A stretch of 64,000 nucleotides of DNA from Leucobacter insecticola (lineage in GTDB: Bacteria; Actinomycetota; Actinomycetes; Actinomycetales; Microbacteriaceae), in assembly GCF_011382965.1 (NCBI RefSeq), contig NZ_CP049934.1:62001-126000 (forward strand), read 5' to 3'. Below the pieces are notes generated by a model, which made no database searches, was not told the origin of the DNA, and was given only the letters and a program-made list of their open reading frames with translations. Of the stretch, positions 17,990 through 26,888 are shown piece by piece (position 1 is the stretch's first letter; each line of letters starts with the position of its first letter). Made by a program: the position numbers and the translations under genes.

Positions 17990-18024
17990 CGACGGTGAAA
18001 GGCAACCTCGACGGTGAAAGGCAA
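17990..18024. repeat. Short direct repeat
   Basis: CGACGGTGAAAGGCAA occurs twice with a 19-bp period. Nothing else is recognisable in 17890-18060. Confidence 0.5.
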
Positions 18025-18070
18025 GTTCGCTGAAAACCCGCGACTGCACCACCGTTCACGAAGAGCCGCA

Positions 18071-18099
18071 TTGGTTTCGACTCATCGCTCAACCGGCGG
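18071..18099. repeat. Family A repeat, shortened unit
   Basis: TTGGTTTCGACTCATCGCTC and AACCGGCGG match the A consensus with part of the middle missing. It lies just past the stop of the small gene at 18113. Confidence 0.6.
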
Positions 18100-18112
18100 T
18101 CGTCGGGAGCGC

Positions 18113-18313
18113 CTACCCCCAGTGGGGCGGACGGTCACGGCGCAGCTGCTCGTCGTTCTCGCTCGCTCCCGGCGACTCGCGCACATCACCCCAAGACTCA
18201 GGCCGATCCTCGGCAGCGCTAGAGCCAAGGGCATGCTCCGAAGGTGCCGGATCCACACCCTCGGCAGCGGGCCGCGTTACCCGGCGCGGCTTGCGGGCCG
18301 GAGCATCACTCAC
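18113..18313 (-). CDS. Small conserved-looking protein coupled to the helicase-like gene
   Basis: The 66-residue protein is hydrophilic, with a basic start (RKPRRVTRPA) and an acidic middle, and ends in NDEQLRRDRPPHWG. Its ATG overlaps the stop of the 1285-residue gene (ATGA), which argues for a real, co-translated product. I believe a similar 'PPHW' tail protein follows this helicase in related actinobacteria, but cannot check that here. It may be a partner or regulator of the helicase-like protein. No domain is recognised. Confidence 0.6.
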   Translation of the reverse strand: MSDAPARKPRRVTRPAAEGVDPAPSEHALGSSAAEDRPESWGDVRESPGASENDEQLRRDRPPHWG

Positions 18314-21300
18314 AGCGCAGAGAACTCCGGCGCCGCCGGGGGCGTATCCTCACCCTCGCAACCGAGGATACGGGCGATCCTGCGCGCGACCTCATCCGGA
18401 TCCGAGAACAGGTCAAAGCTCTGCACACGGTGGTAGTGCCAGCCGAGACGGCGAAGCACCGCGGGTCGCAACCGTAGCGAGTCACGCAAACTATCTGCGC
18501 CGTCACCCAGATCAAGATCGATCGCGATCGCGCGATCCTCAAACGATGCCGCGAGCGGGATCTCTCCCCGGTAGTCGATAGCGACCGTGAGTCCGAGGGC
18601 CTGCAGCCGGTCGGCGAGTTCACCGAGCATCGGGTCGCGCTCCGCGGGAAGCGACGGCGGTGCGGGCTTCGGGTGCTCAAATGCGAGCAATTCAGCAAGC
18701 TCAACGACGCCGTGCTTGATGCGTGCGGTGTCGAGATCCTCTGGCTTGAAACAGCTCACGATCGTCATTGCGCGGCGAGCGCGCGTCATCGCAACAGCGA
18801 GCAGGCGTTCACCGCCGGGCTGGCCCAGCGCACCGAAGTTTGACAGCACCCGTCCGTGAGGCGTGCGTCCGTAACCGATCGAGAAGATCACGCGGTCGCG
18901 GCTCTGCGCAGTCGCCTGCTCAAGCGTGAGTACGGCGAACGGCTCTGCCCGCTCACCGAGCAAAAACTCGCGGTATTGCGGCAGCTTCGAGAACGCCTGC
19001 AGCACCGACTGGTAGACGCGCACAGCGTGGCGCTCACTCGCGGTGATCACCATCAGTGATTCTCCGGGGCGTTCGCTCGCGTGTTCAAGCACCAGCTGTA
19101 CGACCCGTTCGACCTCGGCGTCGGTGCTTTCCACCGCACCGGTCTGCTGATCGGGCAGTCCCTGGCCGCCGCGCACGAACTCGTAGGTCAGACTCGAATG
19201 CCCGAGGAAGCTGCCCGCCCACGGCAGCGACTTGATCGCACCGTCGTAGAAACGGGAGTTCACGAGGTTCGTGAGATCCTCACCGCCCGCGCGATAGCTG
19301 TGGGTCAACGTGAGGGTCGGCAACACCTCGCCCAGTTTCGCGAAGGCTGATCTCGAATGCAGCTCCTCAACGTCAACCTGCTCTGCAGATTCGGGAGCAC
19401 CGACGGAGATCTCGAAGGCTGAGGGCGTCTGCGTCATCGTGTCGCCGAAGGCAACGACCTGACGCGCGCGCCGGATCGCGCCAAGGTTCTCGACGAGCGT
19501 CGTCGCTCCCGCATCGACCAGCAGAACTGTATCGAAGTGCATGGAACTGGGCAGCTGGGCTACCTCGTAGGGGGACATTGCCCACACCGGGGCAAGCACA
19601 CCGAGCAGGTTGGGAGCGTGCCGAGCAAGCGCCTGAGCCGACACGTAACCGCTTCGTAGCAGCTCACGCAGGGCAAGGGCTTCCTGCTTGTTATCGAGTA
19701 CCGCTACCCGCCAGGCGTCGGCGAGGCTCGCCGCGAGCAGCGTACCGTTGGCGCCAGCGTGTGCATCATCGACCAGGCGGAAGTCTGCCTCCAGCCGTTC
19801 AATCACGCTCGTATTGGCGCTCAGCAGCGCCGCATTCGTCTGCAGCATCCGCTCGAGCGCGGACTGCCACCAGGCAAGCTCCAACTCGGCGGCAACCTCT
19901 TCAGCCGGCACGTGGCGCGAGGAAAGATCCTCAAGCAGGGGCTCGAGATGCGAAGCGCGCAGGCGCTCCACGATTGTCGTGCGCTCCTGGATGTTCTGCA
20001 GCACCTCGGACTCGCGCGCAAGGTCTGAGATCCGAGCGGCGAGAGCGGCGAGCGACAGGTTCTTCATGCGCGCACTATCACCGACAGTGCCAAGCACTCG
20101 GTCCAGCTCGTCAAGATCCTGGTACGCACTCTGGAACGCCACAACCACATCAGCGATGCCGAGCGGCACCTCCGGCCTGGTACCGGCCACGGTGGTGTAG
20201 CGCTGCCACAGCACCCGCTGCTGCTGAATCTGCACGAGCCGCGAATACATATCCGTGATGTGCACGCCGGGGCGCACATACTCACGCGCGAGCTTTCGCA
20301 GCCGTCGCTTATTCGCGGCTGACATGTCCTCGCCGCGTGGCGCGTGGGCCGCAATCACCTCGGTCAACGAACGATCGTACACCTCGGGGGTGAAACGGTC
20401 GAGAGTGTCACGGATCCCGATCAGAAGTCGCAGGAAGATCCCGAGCTCTGCAATGGTCTCGTAGGGCCGCATTGAGGTCTGCCCAATAACCTCGTTGGCC
20501 ATCGATACCAGGCGCGGCAACTTCGATTCCGCGAGTTCCACGGCAAGACCGTAGGCGCCCCGCGCTTCTTCGGTGGAGGCGAAGTCGACGCCATACCAGG
20601 GCGAATCTTCCGGCCCATACTGGAACTGGCCGAGTCTGGCTACCTCGGTGAGGGCTTCCGCGATCGAGCTGCGATCGAGCGTCAGCTGGCCGAGCGCCTG
20701 GTCGTCGAGGCGCACCGTCGTGGACGGCGGGCTATCGCTCAGCGCAAGCAACGTCAAGTTTCGCAGGGCCTCAAGCGGAGAGACACCAAACCGCTTATCG
20801 GGCGTTGAGATCGCGGTCCGGTAGTCGCTCAGCACGCCGCGCAGTCGAATGAGCGCCTCATCAACATCGCGAAGGTGCTCCGGACGCGCGTTTTCGTTGC
20901 GGCTGATCGATTCGACGAGGTTGCGGCGGAGGCGGCGAGGGCTGACCGACAGTCCGGTCAGTCCCGTGCGCGCGAGACGATGCGTGATGCCGTCAAGAGT
21001 CGCGCGTCGCGGAGACACCACAAGCACACGCTTGCCTGCGCGCACCAGACTTCCAATTGCGTTCACAACGGTCTGGGTGCCGCCGGTACCGGGCAGCGTA
21101 TGCACCACCACCGAGTGTCCAGCATCAATCTGCGCGAGCACATCGTCTTGCTCGGCGTCAGCGTCGTAGAGGTATCGGTCTGTGTCGGGCGAGCGGTCAT
21201 CCGGGGGCGTCGCCGTGACCGGTCGATATGACTCAGCGAGTCGGCGCTTTGCCGGTTCATTGCCGCAGATCGCTTGAAGCAGCGGTGTGTCAAGACCCTT

Positions 21301-22167
21301 TGCGTCGGCCACCATCTGCTGCGAAACGTTGTGAAATGACGACACTACGAGCCGCGGCTGCACCACAAATCCGGGAACTCCCGCGACCATTTGGCGCAGC
21401 CGATCGATTACGGGCTGCGGCTTAAACACTCCCTCGGACTGCGAGAGTTCAATCAGGGAGCGAGCGTCAAGGTTGATCCCGAATTGCTCACGGAGCACGC
21501 GAATCAACTCGGAATTGACAACCGGGAACTGCTTCAGCTTGAGTTCGAAGTCGCGGCCGTAACGGCGAATCGCGAGCGGGCGCAGCAGCACAGGTGCACA
21601 GAAGTCGTCGCCCTCAAAGCTCCACTTCGCGATCCCGACCCCAAGGTTCACGGTCTCAAGGCCACGCACAGTGCGCATTTCAACGACCTTGTCCGTCACG
21701 CGGGCCGCGGCGGCGCGTGCGTGGCGTAGGGCGAGATCGTCGCGGATCAGAGCCGAGAGCAGAATCTTATTGCCGGTGATGAACTGCGGCAGGCCGCCCG
21801 GGTGGGTGGTGGAAAGCTCGATCCGGTTCGCCGGTCGGTCATCGAAGTGCAGCAGCGGATTCGTGCCGCCGATCGTTGCGAGCTCGCGTCGCCATTCGGC
21901 GTGCGCATCGGCATAGCTGTCTACGAGCGAAACGTGCCCGGTCAGTTGCTCAGTGTGAGCTTCGTCACTGCGCGGCTCAGGCGCTTTGGCAAGCGAGCCC
22001 TCGCTCACCGGCTGATCGGCTCCCGAATCTGGGAACTGTTCAGCGCGGCTGGAGCCATCGCTATTGGCACCAGCGCCGGGGTCGCCTGGGCGGGCTGCCG
22101 TCTTCTTTGCATCGCTTTCGCCGCGACCCTTGGCATCCGGTCGCTTGCGCCGATCCACACTCCACAC
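18310..22167 (-). CDS. Giant SF1 helicase-like protein (DUF4011-like N-terminus, endonuclease-like C-terminus) with altered ATPase motifs
   Basis: The 1285-residue protein starts with a disordered, charged stretch to about residue 80. A DUF4011-like domain follows (about 85-290), then a Upf1/RecD2-like helicase core. Motif I reads PGTGGTQT (360-367), with glycine 363 in place of the catalytic lysine. Motif II reads VDAGA (about 884-888), where the usual glutamate is alanine. Motif VI (AMTRARRAM) is intact at about 1126. The last 100 residues (LRDSLRLRPAVLRRLGWHYHRV) resemble the Vsr/PD-(D/E)XK-like tail seen in such proteins. ATP hydrolysis is therefore doubtful. The role could be in DNA repair or defence. 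The start is uncertain within the first 70 residues. Confidence 0.7.
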   Translation of the reverse strand: MWSVDRRKRPDAKGRGESDAKKTAARPGDPGAGANSDGSSRAEQFPDSGADQPVSEGSLAKAPEPRSDEAHTEQLTGHVSLVDSYADAHAEWRRELATIGGTNPLLHFDDRPANRIELSTTHPGGLPQFITGNKILLSALIRDDLALRHARAAAARVTDKVVEMRTVRGLETVNLGVGIAKWSFEGDDFCAPVLLRPLAIRRYGRDFELKLKQFPVVNSELIRVLREQFGINLDARSLIELSQSEGVFKPQPVIDRLRQMVAGVPGFVVQPRLVVSSFHNVSQQMVADAKGLDTPLLQAICGNEPAKRRLAESYRPVTATPPDDRSPDTDRYLYDADAEQDDVLAQIDAGHSVVVHTLPGTGGTQTVVNAIGSLVRAGKRVLVVSPRRATLDGITHRLARTGLTGLSVSPRRLRRNLVESISRNENARPEHLRDVDEALIRLRGVLSDYRTAISTPDKRFGVSPLEALRNLTLLALSDSPPSTTVRLDDQALGQLTLDRSSIAEALTEVARLGQFQYGPEDSPWYGVDFASTEEARGAYGLAVELAESKLPRLVSMANEVIGQTSMRPYETIAELGIFLRLLIGIRDTLDRFTPEVYDRSLTEVIAAHAPRGEDMSAANKRRLRKLAREYVRPGVHITDMYSRLVQIQQQRVLWQRYTTVAGTRPEVPLGIADVVVAFQSAYQDLDELDRVLGTVGDSARMKNLSLAALAARISDLARESEVLQNIQERTTIVERLRASHLEPLLEDLSSRHVPAEEVAAELELAWWQSALERMLQTNAALLSANTSVIERLEADFRLVDDAHAGANGTLLAASLADAWRVAVLDNKQEALALRELLRSGYVSAQALARHAPNLLGVLAPVWAMSPYEVAQLPSSMHFDTVLLVDAGATTLVENLGAIRRARQVVAFGDTMTQTPSAFEISVGAPESAEQVDVEELHSRSAFAKLGEVLPTLTLTHSYRAGGEDLTNLVNSRFYDGAIKSLPWAGSFLGHSSLTYEFVRGGQGLPDQQTGAVESTDAEVERVVQLVLEHASERPGESLMVITASERHAVRVYQSVLQAFSKLPQYREFLLGERAEPFAVLTLEQATAQSRDRVIFSIGYGRTPHGRVLSNFGALGQPGGERLLAVAMTRARRAMTIVSCFKPEDLDTARIKHGVVELAELLAFEHPKPAPPSLPAERDPMLGELADRLQALGLTVAIDYRGEIPLAASFEDRAIAIDLDLGDGADSLRDSLRLRPAVLRRLGWHYHRVQSFDLFSDPDEVARRIARILGCEGEDTPPAAPEFSAL

Positions 22168-22205
22168 ACCGCCACCCTAAGCGGTTAACACGAGAAAACG
22201 CGGAA

Positions 22206-23567
22206 TCAGCGCGGTGTTTCTTCTCCCCCGGTTACAACGGGTGCCGCAACCTCAACGTCACCGCCGCGCATCTTCGCGAGCGTTCGCATGAAGTGGTAGA
22301 CCACAACGGCGGCAATGGTACCGAGGGCGATGCCTCCGAACTCGACCGCGCCAAATTTCAGTTCGAAGTTCGCGATACCCACAATCAGGGGCACGGCGGC
22401 AGAAAACTGGTTGATGGGCTTCGAGAAGTCGACGTGGTTGTCGATCCAGATTTTGATGCCGATCAGGCCGATGAGCCCGTAGAGCGCGACCGTCACTCCG
22501 CCGAGCACCGCGGGCGGAACTGAATAGATCAGCTGCCCCACCTTGGGTGACATGCTGAGCAGGATCGCCATCACGCCCGCCGCCCAGTAGGCGGCCGTGG
22601 AGTAGACGCGGGTCGCGGCCATCACGCCAATGTTCTCACCGTAGGTGGTGGTGCCGGATCCGCCACCAAAGCCCGCGAGAATCGTGGAGACACCGTCAGC
22701 GAGCAGGGCACGACCGGTGAGTGGATCCATGTCGCGCTTAATCATGAGGCCGACGCTCTTGACGTGCCCGACGTTTTCCGCGATCAGCACGAGCACCACG
22801 GGGAGGAATGCTGGGAGCAGACCCCAGAGTGTGGGATCCGCAAAGGGGTTGCCCACCGCATGGAACCCGGGCAACCCGATCCAGGCAGCCCTTTCGACCG
22901 GGGAGAAATCCACGAGGCCCGCGAACACTGCAACGACGTAGCCCACGGCAACGCCGAGCACGATCGAGAGGCGACCGATGAGACCCCGGAAGAGAACCGT
23001 GATTAGCAGGATCGCGACGAGCGTGGCGACGGCGACCCAGGATGACAGTGTCTGGTCGACGTCAGGATGGTTTGCGGGATCTCCCAGCCAGTTGTTTTTC
23101 ACCGCCGGCGCGAGGTTGAAACCGATGAGAGCCACGACCGATCCCATCACGACGGGTGGCATCAGCGCGTTGATCCAGCCCGTGCCAAAGCGATTCACGA
23201 CCAGGCCGACAACGGCCATCAGCACGCCAATGGCGAGGATCCCGAACGATGCACGGCCGAGGTCGTCTCCGCCGGCAGTGGCCGCCATGATCGGTGCGAT
23301 AAACGCAAAGGAGGAGCCGAGGTAACTGGGGAGGCGGTTGCCCGTGATCAACAGAAACAGGAGGGTGCCAAGGCCGGAGAAGAACAACGTTGCCGTGGGG
23401 CTGAAGCCCGTAATCAACGGCACGAGGAACGTGGCGCCGAACATGGCGACGACGTGCTGAGCGCCGAAGCCGATGGTGCGGGGCCAGCTGAGACGCTCCT
23501 CTGGCAGCACGATGGCGTCTTGAGTAACGCTCTTGCCGTCTCGGTGCAGCTTCCAGGGCAGGGCCAT
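22206..23567 (-). CDS. Uracil-xanthine permease (NCS2 family)
   Basis: This integral membrane nucleobase transporter of about 453 residues has roughly 14 helices. NCS2 signatures include FGAQHVVAMFGATFLVP near the start and the GFGGGSGTTTYGENIGVMAATRVYS segment (NCS2 motif with the conserved Gly-rich turn). The start at 23567 (MALPWK) follows AGGAG. The longer frame to 23783 only adds translated tandem repeat DNA. It probably imports uracil by proton symport. No pyrimidine genes are nearby. Confidence 0.9.
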   Translation of the reverse strand: MALPWKLHRDGKSVTQDAIVLPEERLSWPRTIGFGAQHVVAMFGATFLVPLITGFSPTATLFFSGLGTLLFLLITGNRLPSYLGSSFAFIAPIMAATAGGDDLGRASFGILAIGVLMAVVGLVVNRFGTGWINALMPPVVMGSVVALIGFNLAPAVKNNWLGDPANHPDVDQTLSSWVAVATLVAILLITVLFRGLIGRLSIVLGVAVGYVVAVFAGLVDFSPVERAAWIGLPGFHAVGNPFADPTLWGLLPAFLPVVLVLIAENVGHVKSVGLMIKRDMDPLTGRALLADGVSTILAGFGGGSGTTTYGENIGVMAATRVYSTAAYWAAGVMAILLSMSPKVGQLIYSVPPAVLGGVTVALYGLIGLIGIKIWIDNHVDFSKPINQFSAAVPLIVGIANFELKFGAVEFGGIALGTIAAVVVYHFMRTLAKMRGGDVEVAAPVVTGGEETPR

Positions 23568-23719
23568 CGGGACTCCTCTGTGCGTTGGTGTGGGCGCGTG
23601 ACGCGGGCTCCAACGCACTATCTTAGCGACCTTGGGCGGTCTGGACTTTCCCTTCAACTCTTCTCCGACACCGCCGTTCTGCGCACCACCGCCTGCCACG
23701 ACCCCGGGTCCCTGCCCAC

Positions 23720-23781
23720 CCTGATCCCGAGTCCCCACACGCCCTGATCCCGAGTCCCCACACGCCCTGATCCCGGGCCCC
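23720..23781. repeat. 23-bp tandem repeat, about 2.7 units
   Basis: CCTGATCCCGAGTCCCCACA plus CGC repeats at 23720, 23743 and 23766. A similar 'CCCTGATCCCG' word occurs at 45599 downstream of the histidine kinase gene. Confidence 0.75.
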
Positions 23782-23796
23782 AATCTGCCCCTGTCG

Positions 23797-23844
23797 TGTG
23801 CGCAATTGGTTGTTTTGCGCGCTCATAAGAACCATCTGCGCACA
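23797..23844. repeat. Family C palindrome, first copy (48 bp)
   Basis: The arms TGTGCGCAATTGGTTGT and, reverse complemented, TGTGCGCAGATGGTTCT flank a short centre with GCGCTCATAAGAAC. A copy of the same length lies at 58792-58839. Confidence 0.65.
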
Positions 23845-23957
23845 CAGTGGGGAATGCGGTGGTGCTCAGGGCCGGGAGGGGCCGGGATAGGCCAGGACGG
23901 GCGCGGGTGCGGGCTAGACCGAGGAGGGCGGGGTAGGCAGGGAGGCAGGGCGCCGCA

Positions 23958-24317
23958 TCATTCCGCAGCGATGTAAACCTTGCGGATGTGATCCTCGACG
24001 GTCCAGCGGGTACGGGATCCGGCGATGAGGCGCACGGTATCCCCCGGGCCGACCTCAACGCTACGATCCTCGTCCAAAAACTCGATGATCGCACCCCCGG
24101 AGAGCACCACAAAGAGTTCATCGACCTCGGTGTCGGTGACGATCCCCGATCGCAGTTCCCAAATGCCGACTTCACAGCCGCCGATACTGCCGAGTTCCGC
24201 GATCCCCTGCCTGGGGGATCCTGATACCGTGTCTTCTGCGGGCACCGCGTCAAGCGGGATCGCCACGCCCCGGCCATTCACCGCCTGATTGCTGCCGTCT
24301 GGCAATAGCTCACTCAT
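23958..24317 (-). CDS. Cupin-domain protein
   Basis: The 119-residue single-domain protein has a small cupin fold (GCEVGIWELRSGIVTDTEVDELFVVLSGG, then VEVGPGDTVRL). The first cupin motif lacks the usual histidines, so metal binding is uncertain. Its ATG overlaps the stop of the FAD oxidoreductase (ATGA). Cupins of this type accompany amine/polyamine oxidases in catabolic operons, so a role with that enzyme is likely. Confidence 0.82.
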   Translation of the reverse strand: MSELLPDGSNQAVNGRGVAIPLDAVPAEDTVSGSPRQGIAELGSIGGCEVGIWELRSGIVTDTEVDELFVVLSGGAIIEFLDEDRSVEVGPGDTVRLIAGSRTRWTVEDHIRKVYIAAE

Positions 24318-25735
24318 GAATCGAAGCCTAGCCCAAGCGCGTCAAGGGTCTTCAGCAACACATTGCGCTCGCCGCGGTTGTGGTCGGCGCGATTGAGCGC
24401 CCAGCGGGTCATATTAATGCCGATCGACGCGAGGGGTTCGGGCGGGAACGGGAGCGGCATCTCCTTCACCATCTGCAGTTCGGTGCGCTCGGTGACGCGA
24501 CCCTCAAGGCGGTCAACGATCACGTCTGCGGCGAAGTGTGTAGCCCCCACTCCGAGCCCGGTGAAGCCCGCGACGTACTGCACCCGACCGCCGTGCGCCT
24601 GCCCGAAGAAGGCGCAGAATCGCGTGCTGGTGTCAATCACGCCCGCCCAGCGGTGGGAGAACTTCACGCCCTCCAGCTGCGGGAACGTCGTGAAGAAGTG
24701 ACTCGCGAGCTTGCGATGGGTCTCCATACGATCCTCGTGTTCAGCTTTGATCCTGCCGCCCGCGAAGTACACAGCGTCGTAACCGCCCCAGAGAATGCGA
24801 TTGTCTTTTGTGAGCCTGGAGTAGTGGAACTGGTTGGCCATGTCGGCAAGCCCTTCGCGCCCCTCCCAGCCGATCGACGCCAGCTGTTCATCGGTCAGCG
24901 GCTCGGTCATCAGCACGTAGTCGTACACCGGCACGGTATGGAAGGTGTAGCGCTTCAACAGCGACGGGAAAACGTTGGTGCACAGCGCGACCCGCTCGGC
25001 GCTGACCGTACCGTGAACGGTAGTCAATTGGATCGGCTCGTCGGGCTGCCCCTCAAGGCCGGTCACCCGGGTCTGCTCGTGGATCTCAACGCCGATCTCA
25101 GCCGCGTGACGGGCCAGCTCAGCGACGAGCTTTGCCGGGTGCAGATTTGCGTTGTCGCGGGGCGAGAATTCGCCAGCCAAAAAAGTAGGCGATTTGATGC
25201 GCTGCTGCGTTTCTTCCGCGTTCAGGCTGATGTGGTTAGGATCATCGCTTTCTTCCAGCCATTCGACCTGGTGGGGCTCGTTCGCGATCGATAACTCACC
25301 CGTGCGCTCGAAGTCGACATCGAGCTTATTCTCAGTAACAAAGCGCTCGATCGCGTCTAGATTCTCGTAGCCCAGGCGACGGAGCGTGCCCACCTCGTCT
25401 GGCCACCGCGACTCGGCATTCGGCTCGCCGTGGCTGATACTCGCCTCGCAGAAGCCACCGTTCCGGCCCGACGCCGCCCAGCCAACTCGCTTCGCTTCAA
25501 GCAGCAGGACGCGACGCTCGGGGTGCTCGGTCTTGAGCTTGATCGCGGTCCACAGCCCCGCGTAGCCGCCGCCGACCACAACGTCGTCAGCCATCTTGCC
25601 ACCGTCGAGCGCGGGGTAGCGCGCGGCGGAATCGGCGACGTCCTCGATCCAGAAGCAGCTGCGTTTGGTGTCGCGAAGCGCGTCATCAATGACCTTCGCG
25701 GCGGGGCGGTTCGTTTCAAAGATGGTGGGTTCCAT
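24314..25735 (-). CDS. FAD-dependent amine/amino acid oxidoreductase (DadA/PuuB-like)
   Basis: The 473-residue protein has a Rossmann FAD motif (VVGGGYAGLWTAIKL) about 50 residues in, the linked LLLEAKRVGWAASGRNGGF segment, and a C-terminal FAD-contacting part (VQYVAGFTGLGVGATHFAADVIVD). The pattern fits DAO-fold oxidases close to gamma-glutamylputrescine oxidase, taking electrons from an amine to O2. The start is at 25735 with GAGGA upstream; an in-frame start at 25768 is possible. It is coupled to the cupin gene. The substrate is not determined by sequence. Confidence 0.85.
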   Translation of the reverse strand: MEPTIFETNRPAAKVIDDALRDTKRSCFWIEDVADSAARYPALDGGKMADDVVVGGGYAGLWTAIKLKTEHPERRVLLLEAKRVGWAASGRNGGFCEASISHGEPNAESRWPDEVGTLRRLGYENLDAIERFVTENKLDVDFERTGELSIANEPHQVEWLEESDDPNHISLNAEETQQRIKSPTFLAGEFSPRDNANLHPAKLVAELARHAAEIGVEIHEQTRVTGLEGQPDEPIQLTTVHGTVSAERVALCTNVFPSLLKRYTFHTVPVYDYVLMTEPLTDEQLASIGWEGREGLADMANQFHYSRLTKDNRILWGGYDAVYFAGGRIKAEHEDRMETHRKLASHFFTTFPQLEGVKFSHRWAGVIDTSTRFCAFFGQAHGGRVQYVAGFTGLGVGATHFAADVIVDRLEGRVTERTELQMVKEMPLPFPPEPLASIGINMTRWALNRADHNRGERNVLLKTLDALGLGFDS

Positions 25736-25827
25736 GGTGTCCTCGTCTGTGATGTCCGCTTCGATCATCGCACACCGAGCAGCCTATGTAAACGCGAATG
25801 TCAACGCCGCTGACATTTGGTGCGTGG

Positions 25828-26085
25828 CTACGCGGCAAGTGCGGCCACGCTAGCGTTTGCGCTTGGGATCCTCAGTCGGGGCTTCATGATCGCCCCCACC
25901 GCAAAGCCAAAGGCGACACCGGCCGGCAGCCACAGCCAGAAGGTGGTGAGCACGCTCAGCACCACCCCCATGATCGCCCCCATGACGGCGCCGACAATGA
26001 TCTGCTTGCGTCGGGCTTCGGGAGACACCTCCTGGTTCTTGCCGGTGCCCTTCTTATTGCGCTGCGGGTCTGGCTTCTTGCTCAT
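25828..26085 (-). CDS. Small membrane protein, two helices
   Basis: The 85-residue protein has a basic soluble N-terminus (about 25 residues) and two hydrophobic helices (IIVGAVMGAIMGVVLSVL and LPAGVAFGFAVGAIM). The GxxxG-like packing between helices suggests dimerisation. Its ATG overlaps the stop of the CYTH gene (ATGA), so the two are co-translated. The function is unknown. Confidence 0.7.
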   Translation of the reverse strand: MSKKPDPQRNKKGTGKNQEVSPEARRKQIIVGAVMGAIMGVVLSVLTTFWLWLPAGVAFGFAVGAIMKPRLRIPSANASVAALAA

Positions 26086-26791
26086 GCCCCCAGCCTACGC
26101 GCCGCTTCCTGATCGGCCTCGTCGAGGGCCCGAAGCGCGGCAAGCTGCTCGGCGGACGCGCCCCGCGCCTCTGCGATGCCGACGAGCCGGCCCATCGCGC
26201 GCGCGATCTTCGCCGGGCTAAACGACGGGGCCGCTCCCGCCGCCAGCAGCACAGGTTCGATGCGGTCGAGGAGCTCGGCATCGGCGTCGGGAAGCAACTC
26301 GGCTTCCCACTCGCGCCAGGCACGGCGGACTCCAGTGCGATGCGAACGGGCGCGCACCCGATCATCTGCAAGCTCAACCACTTCGAGGCCGTTCGCGTCG
26401 CGCAGGCGCACCACAGTGCGCGAGGTGTGCAGCTCGGCGATCGGCGCCAGCTTGGCCGCGGCGGGTCCAAGGTGCTCGTGGATCACCGCCACCACGGCGT
26501 CCGGCATCGTGTCTGACGCCGGCCACAGCGTCTCCTTGTTTCCGCGGTCGCTCTTCTTCTTGAGGTGCCACCCGGGGTCTTTGCCGCCACTGCGCACACG
26601 AAGCGCCATGCGCAGCCGAGCAAGATCTCCTTCGGGGTATCGAAGTAGATTGCCTCCAATTCATGCACCGCGGGAGCGGCAGCATGCAGGCCGATCATCG
26701 CAAACGCCTCACCGTGCGGCAGCGTCGCCGCAAGGTCGACCTCGTATTTGCGTTCGATCTCCAATGATTCCACTGCAATTTGGTTCTCCAC
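26082..26791 (-). CDS. CYTH-domain protein (with CHAD-like tail), frameshifted in this sequence
   Basis: The N-terminus ESLEIERKYEVD carries the ExExK signature of CYTH triphosphate tunnel enzymes. The sequence continues EAIYFDTP, then MALRVRSGGKDPGWHLKKK, the paired strands with basic substrate residues. The two halves are in different frames near 26630. One extra G gives DTPKGDLARLRMALR and 236 residues. Members bind organic or inorganic polyphosphate (thiamine triphosphatase, tripolyphosphatase). The start is a GTG at 26791. Expect triphosphate hydrolysis; the exact substrate is unknown. Confidence 0.75.
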
Positions 26792-26888
26792 ATTGCCAGC
26801 TTAGAGGCCACGCTGATAGGTCTAAAATTTCGTCGCCGATATCGCGAGCAAGCACGGCGGATCTTCATCTCGCTAATACACTGGCCGC

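Larger units (their letters stand above)
23568..23957. other. Repeat-rich intergenic region
   Basis: About 390 bases without a credible gene hold the 23-bp tandem repeat and palindrome C listed separately, then a G-rich stretch at 23870-23950 with repeated GGCCGGGA words. Confidence 0.5.

Noticed and set aside
23568..23783. N-terminal extension of the uracil permease
   Set aside because: It is translated from the 23-bp tandem repeat; the start at 23567 has a good AGGAG and matches the NCS2 N-terminus.
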